Source of the DNA: Isoetes taiwanensis
Taxonomy: Eukaryota; Streptophyta; Lycopodiopsida; Isoetales; Isoetaceae
Direction: 5' to 3'
NCBI GenBank assembly: GCA_021234155.1
Contig: JAJEKV010000008.1
Span: forward strand, 24,448,618 to 24,512,617
DNA length: 64,000 nucleotides
In this document: positions 36,971-47,935 of the stretch, one piece after another
Numbering within the stretch: position 1 is the first letter of the stretch
Layout of the letters: every line of letters begins with the position of its first letter
Position numbers and translations under genes: made by a program
Notes under the pieces: generated by a model
What the model was told of the DNA's origin: nothing
Database searches by the model: none
The model's input: only the letters and a program-made list of their open reading frames with translations

Positions 36971-37358
36971 AGAACTGCAAGTGCGGATACTATGAGACTG
37001 GGGTTTTGGTTTAAACTTATATGTATGCGTTCATAATCTAGGCCGTCAGATTTACAACCGTAAAGTCAAATTCGCGTCCTTTTTAATTTATACCGCCTTA
37101 ATTAACCGCCCGTCCCGCTCATTTGCAAATTTAAATTGTGTTTTTCTTTTTAGTGCAATTTCAAGATAACAATTAATTATTAATTTCAAGAAACGCATAT
37201 GTGGCAATCTACTACCACCTAATCGGCCACCTACTATCAGAGCGCCCAAGATCATTCCTACTATCAGAGCGCCCAAGAACAATCGACTATCAGAGCGCCC
37301 AAGATCCGTCTACAACGCCTTCAATCCCATTCGATCGAGCCGCCTTCAATCCCATTCG
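36971..37358. promoter_or_regulatory. Shared divergent promoter region
   Basis: The 388 bp between the two divergent start codons. It contains three direct copies of ctatcagagcgcccaaga (37234, 37261, 37287; 26-27 nt spacing) and two copies of gccttcaatcccattcgat (37318, 37342), the second ending in the plus-strand start codon. Iterated motifs like these could bind a shared regulator or transposase. Function inferred from position only. Confidence 0.5.
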
Positions 37359-37770
37359 ATGTCTGCTGAACTATGGTGAGTGTGATTCCATTCCGAATGC
37401 ATTCTCTTGTTCTCTATTTTTCGTCCTCTATTTTTTCCAATGCATTCTGGTTCTTTATCAGTGTCGGAGAAGAATGCTATCTTTTAACAGCAAACTTGAA
37501 GTGCCGAGTAGGCTTATGTAAAATCGAAGATCTGAATCCAAGTTCTATGTGTCATGGTGTTCCTCTTGGAAACAGTTTCTGTAAGATTTCCATTATAAAC
37601 TGCAATTATGAAGATGAGGCTCTTCCAAGAAGACATCCCGGTGGCGATACAGTTGGTGAAAGCGTGGGCACATTTGTAGCATGGCCAAAAGAACGTCGGA
37701 AAAAGGTATGTATATTTGGATATTCAAAAAAAAATGAATATATCATAACATTTGCGTGATGTTGTGAATT

Positions 37771-37887
37771 TTGAATTCTTTGATGTTCTTTAGCCAGTCA
37801 TTTCAACCCCATGAAACTACACATTAATGAAAATATGTAGTTTCTTGGGGTTGGTCATACTGGCTGGAGGGCATCAAAAGATTCAAC
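37771..37887. repeat. Intronic imperfect hairpin
   Basis: 37771-37822 and 37834-37887 are imperfect reverse complements with a loop of about 11 nt; the best-paired part is tgtagtttc(t/a)tggggttg. The size is compatible with a small-RNA precursor or a tiny foldback element. Confidence 0.75.
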
Positions 37888-38097
37888 GTTTTCGACATTG
37901 CATATAAAAAAACATAATAAACTAATGACATAAAAGTATAGTGCAAAATTGCGCCAGGCGCGAGTTTGTATTCATATTCCAAAAAAGTATATGTACATTT
38001 CTTCTTCTGCAAAAATGCGCCAGGCGCGAATTCTTTCTATCTCTACAATATGTCACACCGCCAAAAGTCCCACCGCCAATACCGCCAAAAGTCCCAC

Positions 38098-38449
38098 CTG
38101 AACCACTCTGATATGACAGGATCCTCATCTTCTCTGCGAATGTCGAGTCTCCAAACCAGAGTGTTGTATCGATCCTTGATACTCCTAATCAAATCCTCGT
38201 ACTTAGCCTTACTAAGAGCATGAGGAGCCGCATATGTCCAGAGATGCGAAAGAAGCATTCCCATGGCCCCTGATACAGACTGTCTAATGGATTCTCCAAC
38301 TCTCTTTGAATGTTTTGAACAACACAATCAAGTAATATCTTGTACAGGGTCCAGCGTTGATGGTCGTCCAGGGGAAGTGTATTTGAACTAGAACCAGCCA
38401 GTGTATTTGAACTAGGAGCAGCCAGTGTATTTGCAAAAGGAGCATCCAT
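38098..38449 (-). pseudogene. Antisense ORF in the intron of the plus-strand gene
   Basis: Starts MDAPFANTLAAPSSNTL with three imperfect 27-nt repeats, then DDHQRWTLYKILLDCVVQNI. A one-base frame change near 38290 joins it to SGAMGMLLSHLWTYAAPHA, ending at a donor-like TTCAG|GTGGGA. Palindromes lie on both sides, as around the fusion gene. It may be a first exon or remnant of another gene of the same element. No family recognised. Confidence 0.4.
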
Positions 38450-38759
38450 GGCACTAGATAGAGAAAAATTAACTAATTAGCAAATGATATTACTTTACTC
38501 TCCCCATAAAACGATTCTGAACATACATAATTCAAAACGCGCCAGGCGCGTTTGCTTTGTTTTTTTCACAGATCTATTTCACACGCGCGGCGCGATTTGT
38601 ATAGAGCCGTATGAAATAGAAAAGCCAAACTAAAAACGCGCCTGGCGCGCTTTGATTAACCTAGTGGAAAATCGGAACCCAAAATCGTCATTCTAACATA
38701 TTATTCTAACAGAATGCATAATGCAGAATTCAAAATATGAAGCCAGTGAATATGAAGGC

Positions 38760-40135
38760 AGTAGAATAGAATAGAATAGAATGAAGACAGATAGAGCAGA
38801 TATATAATAATAATACTCCTTGTTTGGTTCATTATTTAGTTCATTGTTTTAGTTCATTATTTAGAGCAGATAGAGGAAGAGCTAGTGAAATAGAATAAGA
38901 GCAGATACAGCAAAATCATATAAGCAAGATCATAGAGCAGATAGATCATAGAGCAAAATCATAGAGGAAGATCATAGAGCAAGATCATATAAACAATAGA
39001 ACATGTTTATAAGCAATAGATCTGTATATGAAGGTGCTAGGGCAGTTTAGGACTGATGCATGTAAAAGTCTAAGACAGAAAGCACTCCACTTGATTAACC
39101 CTGAAGCTCATATACTACTTTAAGTAAAGAACAGGAAATACTAACCTATTTGTGTTCTGTACCCGAGATTTGGGCCTTTGCCTTTGAGCCGAAACCAAAA
39201 TTCGAAAACAAAAGTTGATTTGAGCCGAGAAGAAGCCAATAGCAGATGATTTGAGCCTTAAGAAGCCGAGAAGAAGCAATAGCAGATAATTTGGAAACCG
39301 AGAAGCCGAGAACCTTTAACACAGGACCAAAAAACCAGAAAACTTTGTTATTCCAAGACGAAGCCAAAAAACCAGAGAGATTGTAGAGAGCCAAAACCTT
39401 TAGCCGAATGCTTTGTAGAAACCTTCGAGCCGAAAACCCAAAAGCAGAAACAGATAAAAACAGATAAAAGCTCGAAAGCGCAGATAAAAGCTCGAAAGCG
39501 CAGATTGAAGCCGAGAAAGATAGAAGATAAGATAATATTATCTCCTCCTTAGGTCATGCAGCCGAGATGCCGAGAAAGCAGATAGAAGCCGAGAAAGCAG
39601 AAGATAGATTGAAGCCGAGAAAGCAGAAGATAGATTGAAGATAGATAGAAGCCGAAATTGGAAGCAGAAGCGCCTGGAATGCCTGGAATTGGAAGCAGAA
39701 GCGCCTGGAATTAGAAAAGTTCGAAAGTGTGAGAGAAAAGTTTGAAAAGGAATGCTAACTTGAAATAATAACTGCTTTAAAAATTTCGTACCGCGACATT
39801 ATAACGTCCGCGAAAATTTATTACAAGGGTTAATTGTTTTAAGGACAATTGTTTTAAGGGTTAATTGTTTTAAGGGTTAATTGTTTTAAGGGTTATTAAG
39901 TTTAAAAGTTTAAAAGTTATGAGTTATAAGTTTATATGCTAGTTTTAAGTTAATAGTTAAGTTATAAGTTTAAAAGTTCATGAATTAGAACTTCTAACCT
40001 TAAAACTTTTAACCTACAATAACTTTCCAACCTTAAAATTTCTAACCTATAATAACCTATTAATAAACTTCTTAACCTTAAAACTTGCTAACCTATAATA
40101 ACCTTAAAAGTTGTTTCTAAGGTTATTATAGGATA
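38760..40135. repeat. Low-complexity and minisatellite tract
   Basis: (TAGAA)n at about 38763-38782; degenerate repeats of aagccgagaa / agaagatagattg at about 39180-39700; ttaattgttttaaggg repeats at 39828-39895; and a perfect 15-bp stem, 11-nt loop hairpin (40092-40106 with 40118-40132). No coding seen. Confidence 0.75.
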
Positions 40136-40724
40136 CAAAGGGTTTTATTTATATATAATGTTGAGGAAAATAACTTGGGGAATCCCATTATATAAATAGA
40201 ATGATCAAATAGAATAAGACATATGAGGCTTTCATTTATGAACATGTTAGTTAGAGGTTATTTGGATATGCTAACTTACTATATGTTTTTATGCATTCTA
40301 GGTCAATGGCATGCAAAATGCTAAAAAAAAAGCCCCCAATGATGTTGATCAAGGCAAGGAAAAATCCCCAACTAATGAACATGATGGCCAAGGAAAGGAA
40401 AATACCTCAAATGATGTTGATGATGGCAAAGGAAAGGAAAAGACCTCAAATGAAAAGGATGATGCCAAAGGAAAGGAAATTGTACTTTATACTCGGGTCG
40501 ATTGGAAAAACAAAAAGGTCAAGATCCTGCATGCATGCAACAGAGAGGCAGTAGGAGAAGGGATTATTGTTCTAGCAGATCCTATCAATGCAGTGAATGA
40601 TGCAAGATTAGGGGAGGACAGGTTAGGTGTGGCAATCTCAAAATTATATGACAATTGGAAGGAAAAGGGTTCAGGCAAACAAGAATGCCTAGCTTGTATG
40701 AAGCAACTAGAGGTTCCAACTATT

Positions 40725-40996
40725 GTTGCATGGCCTAGGGACAGTATTCAACTGGAGGGGAACTACACGTTTCCTATAGATGTAGAACCATTGTCAATAA
40801 TGTTCACACAGTGTAGCAAGAGGCCACTTCCAACTTTCAAACATTATCCCACCAAAAGATGTTGCATGGCCTAGGGACAGTATTCAACTGGAGGGGAACT
40901 ACACGTTTCCTATAGATGTAGAACCATTGTCAATAATGTTCACACAGTGTAGCAAGAGGCCACTTCCAACTTTCAAACATTATCCCACCAAAAGAT
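40725..40996 (+). repeat. Exact 136-bp tandem duplication in the transposase exon
   Basis: 40725-40860 is repeated at 40861-40996. 136 is not a multiple of 3, so the extra copy breaks the reading frame; the second copy continues it. Confidence 0.97.
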
Positions 40997-41111
40997 GCAA
41001 GTCGATTATGATTGTTCTCCGAAGCCCCGACTATGCAATTCAGGATGAAAGATCAAAGAAGAAAAGATTCCCATTGAATGGAAAGTGGATATATTCAAAA
41101 GCATGGATGGC

Positions 41112-41383
41112 TATACATGGAATTCCAACCTCTTCTTGGCACAACTGGCAAAAGAGACATGAAAATGGTAGTAAAATTGCATTGCATGGGAACACTGGCC
41201 TGGTAAGGCCTACCTCAAGAACTATAGCTGCAAAGGAAATATTTGAATATACATGGAATTCCAACCTCTTCTTGGCACAACTGGCAAAAGAGACATGAAA
41301 ATGGTAGTAAAATTGCATTGCATGGGAACACTGGCCTGGTAAGGCCTACCTCAAGAACTATAGCTGCAAAGGAAATATTTGAA
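41112..41383 (+). repeat. Exact 136-bp tandem duplication in the transposase exon
   Basis: 41112-41247 is repeated at 41248-41383; again it disrupts the frame. Confidence 0.97.
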
Positions 41384-43240
41384 AGATATGTGGATTTCAA
41401 TGCAAAAACATGCCACATAAGAGTAAGAAGGATGAACAGGGGGTAGAGTTATTGTTGAAAAGAGATTGCCATCCCATTGTACCCGAGAAGAGCATATTAG
41501 AGGAAATAAATGCATTGCTTCAGAAACTTGGAGTGGCCTCTATATCCCAGCCCAGTTTTAGTAGGCTATGGAATAAGCATTTCAAGCATGTGACCATAGC
41601 AACTTCAAACAACTTTGCCAAGTGCAATTTATGTGCTAAGTGAAGGAGACACTAGATAAGACTGCAACCCAAGTCTAAGGGCAAAGATAAGGGAACATAT
41701 GAAGGACCATATGACGAGATCAACTATCATGTAGATCAACTTATTGGATGTGGAGGACCTTATCCGCAATGGAACCTAATAACTATCTATGTATTATACA
41801 TGATAAAATGGACCAACGAAGACTTGTCTTCCACAATTCAAGTACATTCCTAAGTCATGTGGAAGATCATACCCTTTGCGATTTCAATGATCAGGGGCAA
41901 TATTGCATGGGCGCCTCGCACCTATTATGGCCATTTCAGTTTAGAGTTGTGGAGTGATGGTCCAGATTTTCACATTGGGAGTATCATGAGGTGTTTAAGA
42001 AACTATGAGAAGGGTTACAATGGTCACCTACAGGATCCTACAGCTAGCCAGACACTACATAGTGCATTGTTGGATGGAACCCCTAATAGTATTGAAAAGT
42101 TTAGCAAGGCAAGGTTTAGGAGGAATGGACCTAATGAACATGTTGGAGCTTCAACATCTCGTGCTAAACCTCGAGATCCGCCTGAAAGCTCCTCTTGCAA
42201 CTAGATAATTGTGCTTTGGTCAAAATAAGAACAGTGGATGTTTTCTTTCCTATCCTACTTAACAAACTGTGGGTATTTTTGAAAGAGTCAATTTGGGGTT
42301 CCTAATGCCCGGACATACTCATGAGGATGTGAATGCATTGTTTGGAAAATATAGTCGTGTATTGAGACAATGACGCTTACCAACTTTCCCTGTGCTATTG
42401 GAAATATTTCATGGATGTACAAATCCATCTCCTATAGGATCTATCATAGAAGAAGTGTCTGATTGGAAGAGTTTTGTGGATGGTTATGCTCTCGACATGG
42501 AAGGTCATTCTAGACCTCTTCAATTCACTTTTGGGTGAGAGAAGGGATTCCAATCATGCAATGGAAAATGAGACCTTCGGAGGAGAAGTGGAGAGGTGGG
42601 GCAGAAATTTGGCACGAGGGGATGCAAATGGCAAGCCTATGATACCTCCCCGTCAACCAAAAGCTCTAAAACCAACCTGAAGAAGTCAAGCAATTGGGAT
42701 TGACTAAGGATGGCATCAATGACTACATCAAGCATTGGCAAACTAATTCAGATGAGACTAATCGTGCATTGATAGATTATTGGAAGAAGGTGATCAACTT
42801 GTTGGATGAGGTAGACACATCCTCGGAAGAGCCGAAAGAAGGGTGGTTCCCTAAAAGTAAGTGGAAAACATTAGCGGTCTTGACGAAGATGATGGTACCA
42901 TTAGTAGCATTGTAAAGGCATATGCTCCTCCTCAACTGATAAACACTATGTTGGTCCTAAGAAGGATAGGCCAAAATATTTAGGCATGGATTGTTATGAA
43001 CCTTCTAATCGACGTGGAGTGCCACCAATTTGTAGTACTAAAACCAAAGAGATCTAGAGACCTATCCAAAGGTAAAGAGGTGGAGGAGAAATCCAAGTGA
43101 TCCTGATCTTTGGCTAGACATTGAAACCGTATTGTACTCGTGGACTCCAAAAACTATTCCTAGTAAAACAGCGAGAGTTACAATACCTCAGGATGTAAGG
43201 AATAAGGTTCTCATATCCTTGGGGATGCTAGTGGAAAAAT

Positions 43241-45515
43241 GAAAAACAGTTACTATGTATTGTGTACTACTTGAGTTCCATGATATATGATTTTGTAATT
43301 TGAAGTTAAGGTGTGAATTTATATTCCCGTGTGTGATTATATGTTAACGTCTATTCTAGTCTAAGGGCAACAAAGTTACTAAAAAAGTGAATTTAACAAA
43401 GTTACTAAAAAAGTGCAATATAAAATTTATCCCAAAATTAAGACATAATCCCAATTTAATTGAATGATGGTTTCTTGATGACCGAGCTAGAATGGCATGA
43501 GACAAACAAAATTACAGCTCCAATTGTCTCGCCCATTTGTTAAAACAAATCATAGAAACGGACCAATCAGCCAGATCTGAGATCCAATCGTTCCACATCA
43601 AAGCTTCATTGCACTCCTTGATGAAAGCACTGGCAGAAAAGAACAAATGCAGTCAGAGGTCATTGTTAAGCAATACATGGTCAGTTAAAGATGTTAAAAA
43701 TCTACAACAAGATTCAAGCAACAAAAGAAAAGAACAAAATTGCTTGCTGGAAAGATTGGGGCCCATATCACATCAGAATATCAGCGGAGAAACAACGCCC
43801 AAAACTTAGCATAACAATGAAATATTTGCTAGCATAGATTGTCCAGCCTATGCTATTATCAGTTACGTATTGACTTGGTAGCCATACATACTGAGCTTCC
43901 TTCAGCAATGATTCTACAGAGCTTATTAGCCCAGATGCTAATAGACGATCATGTATCAGTACCACATTATAACATCAGCACATAAGGAATTAGTATTGCA
44001 AACACCTTAGATTTAGAACTTAACCGTGAGATGTGTTTGCTTCTGGGCCATCACATCTATGGTCTTAAAATTTCTAGGCTATTCATTGTGGTGGGTCAAT
44101 GCCTCTAAAATAACTTGGCGTTTAATTCCTTAACCAGTTCTGATCAATCTACATATATAGAGCATGGTGCGAAAGCTCAACATTCTGTCAAATGGCATGA
44201 TTCATTATTATAATGAACTTCTAAATGATCTAAAACTAATCAGCATCACATGCAGTTAGGATATCCACCTTCAACATTACACGACCATCATAATGAATGT
44301 ACACTTAAGTTCGGTAGGCAAAGGGCAACTGAGAAAAACCAATTAAAACAACTAAGAATTGGAAGACAGAGCCACATTTGACTTCCATCATCTAGATGTA
44401 TCAGAAAACCATATAGACACATATTCAGGAAAGATTAAGCAGAACGTGCAATGAGTTGGTCTGAATACCTGGGCAACACAAGTTCTTTCAAGCGATAGTT
44501 AGCAGATCATCAATTTGATACTCTGCCAAACACGGATTTGGTGGTCACGAACTGCATCCAATTCAGGAACTTAGTGAACAGGAAAATGTAAAAACCACAT
44601 CAATAAATCCCTATTCTCACACTCATGCGGTTTAACAATCAAACACACTTTAATGCATGTTACCATCATCAATCAAACCCATTTACCTAGCCCTCTTCAA
44701 CACCCTGCCAAAAAAAAAAAAACACAGAGATAGAGCAACATCAGGACTTAAATCTCGCCCCAAATGTTTTACAGAGTTTTTGTTTACTACCAAGATTTGC
44801 AAGCATGACAGTTTAGGAGGGGCAGTTTGCTATTGTGGCCGAAGATGATGGCTATGGCAGTTGGTTGGAAGCCGGAAATTTGTGGGGTCATGCATCTTAA
44901 TAGTTCTGTTAGCCATGTCACTTTTTTATTGTTCTGCTCTAGAGCATCTCCTCTAGCTGTGCGAGCGCCGTGGGGCAGAGCAGAGCGTTTGCACAATGTA
45001 ATTGTTAGTCACAACTCTGGCAGGGCCTTACTTCTCAAGGAATGACACCTGTAATACATGGGTGACCTTGAAGCCTTGAAATGTACCAGCTTGCTGATTC
45101 CATGCAAAATCGGACCCAGCTATTAAATCTTTGCTTGCTTCCGTTTGCACCATCTGGCTGCATCATATTGTTGCTGGCAATATCCAGATCTTTAAAAGAT
45201 GGGAGATGGTTCTATTTTTGTTATTAATGGCAGCTACGGCGGAAAGAAGACTGTAATAGACCTAGGATTTTGAGGTACATTGTGGAATTATTTTATTAAA
45301 GGATGCAAAGGAATAATAATTGAAATATTATGCATGCAGAGTATATATATCGTATATGTAGAGATTATACGGATAAATATACTAGTGGTTAATAATAAAT
45401 ACAAGTACAGCGTGAAGCATTTGGAAGGCGATAGATCGCAGTCGAATTGCTGAAGGAGCAGAGTATGAGCAATACTTTGGGAGCGTGTTGGAGTGCAGCG
45501 GGAGCAAGCGGGATT
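43241..45515. other. No supported gene
   Basis: Short frames on both strands (for example 43537-43809) without recognised motifs. Confidence 0.45.
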
Positions 45516-45680
45516 TCAGGTGGGGATCAAGACTTACACCTGGGGTTTTCTAGTGTAGCATTTATGTGCTTGCTTAAATTTGGTGGTTATGTATCTAGCC
45601 TGGGAATAGAATTGGATTGTACAAGCATGGTTGTTAATATGAACGCACGGCATGGATAGTGATTCTTTAATATTGAGATA

Positions 45681-45952
45681 ATTGGGTTTGCATGGCTGGT
45701 AATAACTTGAATATGTTTCTGAAATTTCCATCATGATAATAGTAAGAGGTGTGACTGTAATCCGTGGTAGAGGAATCTGGGATGGGTTAGATTGGCTAGG
45801 ATGTTGAAGGATGGGTATTGGGTTTGCATGGCTGGTAATAACTTGAATATGTTTCTGAAATTTCCATCATGATAATAGTAAGAGGTGTGACTGTAATCCG
45901 TGGTAGAGGAATCTGGGATGGGTTAGATTGGCTAGGATGTTGAAGGATGGGT
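45681..45952 (+). repeat. Exact 136-bp tandem duplication, left arm only
   Basis: 45681-45816 repeated at 45817-45952; the matching region of the right arm (about 49390-49520) has one copy. Confidence 0.97.
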
Positions 45953-47414
45953 TACAAATAAAGTGACGAAAGACAGAACTAGCAAAAGACGATTGGAATT
46001 TTTCTTGCATCACGGCAAGCCGCGGTCGGCATGATCTTGTCGAAACGCAAAATGTCCAAAAGTATGGGAATCGCATGCGAAATGGGTCGATTTGAGCCTT
46101 AAGAAGGCGAAATGGAGAAAAGAATGCAAAATTAGGAGGATTGAAGCAAGGACTTGGCTGTGGATAACATGATTTGGATGGCGAGGAACCGATCTGAAAC
46201 CTCCTGAATCGCGACCGCCCAGTGGGCGAAATGATCCAAGAGGCCTTGAGAAGTTTTTAGTTAGTAAGAGGTTAGGTTAAGAATTTAAAATAAGGCTATA
46301 GGTTAAAATAATATGCTAAGGAATAGCTGGAACAAGGAGTTTGGCCGGGAATTTATTTAAGATTAAGGGCTAAGTTAAGGAAAGGTATGCCGATGGATTT
46401 AAGTTATTAAGAATACGACATGGGTAGCCTAATAGGTTAGCTAGTTATTTATTAGAAAAAAAACCTTTGGAATTAGTTAATATAAAGAGGGGTTAGATAC
46501 CAACCACATGTGTTGTGTATAGAGGTAATTGGTAAAGGGAAGCCTAACGATAGTCAATGTTAGCGATTTAACCGTTATTATATATAGCTAGTGACCTTGA
46601 TGTTAGTGAATCTTTGAAAGATGTAGACGTTTAGTTTTAAGTTAGTAGTGATGGTTGCATTTGCATTATTAAGGCTGTGGTTGGACTTTCTTGCTACGTA
46701 AGTGTGTCTTATGGAATTTAATTGACGATGAGCTTGTTAAGGCATGTGTTACGATGTTAGTGAATTGTAAGAGTTTATCTATGGTGAAATTCTTTGATAT
46801 AGACCTCTGGGGCCGGAGTCTAGGTGCGATGGTCTAGACTCACGGTTTTGCACAGTGCTATGCAAATGGTAATATTTAAACATCGGGCGTTGGTACCGTA
46901 TGGTACAATGTCATGCACAGTTAAGTGGTCCTCTATAGACCTCTGGGGCCGTGGATGGGTGTGTACACACGTGGTTACCCCGCCTCTATGTCACTGGCCT
47001 GATCAGCCGAGTTGACCTTGCTCAGACCCAGAGGAATATTGGTTGCATTGTTGATGCTATGGTTGCTTGGCTATTGTATATGTGGTTTTAAGGTTATGCT
47101 TGGTATAATTACGCATTGTGGTTATGCTTGTTGGACTAATAACTTAGATTGCAGGGGCGAGGTTACGGTAAGGCTACGTTATTGTTTTAAGTTAATGCTT
47201 TGTGATTATTCATGCTAGATGTGACCAAGATCCCCGATCCCCACTTAGTCCGTGTGGCTAACCCCGTGGTTAATGGTGTAAGCAGAGGTGCAAGACGCTC
47301 CAGAGAGTAGCCAAGCTTCGGAAAAGCGAGGGTAGATGCGTGTGGATTGCTGTTCAATTAACTTGACTACTATTGTTATTATATATGAGATTTGAAGTTA
47401 ATATTATTTTTAAG

Positions 47415-47604
47415 CTTTGGGTGTTGTGTGAGGTTTGCTGAGTAATGGCAAGAATAATTTTATTTGGGACCTTAGAGCATGTATAAAGATTAAATTCTTT
47501 ACCTAGATATGCATGTATCAATTCTTGAATTCCTAAGGCTAAGTAGATCCCTTTGGGTGTTGTGTGAGGTTTGCTGAGTAATGGCAAGAATAATTTTATT
47601 TGGG
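47415..47604 (+). repeat. 136-nt-offset duplication at the palindrome centre
   Basis: 54 bp from 47415 recur at 47551, just inside the centre of the large inverted repeat. Confidence 0.95.
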
Positions 47605-47686
47605 AGGAGATCCCATCGATCTCTACCGTTGGATCTACTTAGCCTTAGGAATTCAAGAATTGATACATGCATATCTAGGTAAAGAA

Positions 47687-47935
47687 TTTAATCTTTATAC
47701 ATGCTCTAAGGTCCCAAATAAAATTATTCTTGCCATTACTCAGCAAACCTCACACAACACCCAAAGCTTAAAAATAATATTAACTTCAAATCTCATATAT
47801 AATAACAATAGTAGTCAAGTTATTTAATCTTTATACATGCTCTAAGGTCCCAAATAAAATTATTCTTGCCATTACTCAGCAAACCTCACACAACACCCAA
47901 AGCTTAAAAATAATATTAACTTCAAATCTCATATG
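47687..47935 (+). repeat. 136-nt-offset duplication (113 bp)
   Basis: 47687-47799 recur at 47823-47935 in the right arm. Confidence 0.95.

Larger units (their letters stand above)
31338..38653. repeat. CG-rich 21-nt palindrome family, 17 copies
   Basis: Consensus: arm AAATCGCGCC, one centre base (A or T), then the reverse complement of the arm. Starts at 31338, 32574, 32647, 34758, 34792, 34870, 34904 (degenerate), 34982 (degenerate), 35016, 35101, 36353, 36418, 37944, 38011, 38534, 38582 and 38632. All lie in introns or flanks of the divergent gene pair; none is in a predicted exon and I noticed none elsewhere in the window. Spacing is irregular and intervening sequences are not of constant length. 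Confidence 0.9.
37359..43240 (+). pseudogene. DUF8039-like x2 plus DUF7869-like transposase gene, decayed
   Basis: Exon 1 37359-37375 (MSAEL), exon 2 37462-37705 and exon 3 from 40302 join in frame at GT-AG sites across a 2.6-kb intron. Exon 2 and the first part of exon 3 (about 40480-40760) each look like a DUF8039/transposase_24-like domain: HGVPLG...GTFVAWPKE and GEGIIVLADP...IVAWPRDS. Then come HFKHVTIATSNNFAKCNLCAK (41580-41640), NNYLCIIHDKMDQ (about 41780), FSLELWSDGPDFHIGS (about 41935), FLMPGHTHEDVNALFG (42300-42350) and GHSRPLQFTFG, the ordered motifs of DUF7869-type transposase-like proteins. Many frameshifts and stops after 41640, plus two 136-nt-offset duplications at 40725 and 41112. 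Such proteins are thought to act in DNA transposition; activity here is unlikely. Confidence 0.65.

Noticed and set aside
46824-47015. Short frame repeated at 48105-48371 on the minus strand as a conserved small protein
   Set aside because: The repetition is explained by the large inverted repeat; there is no independent sign of coding.
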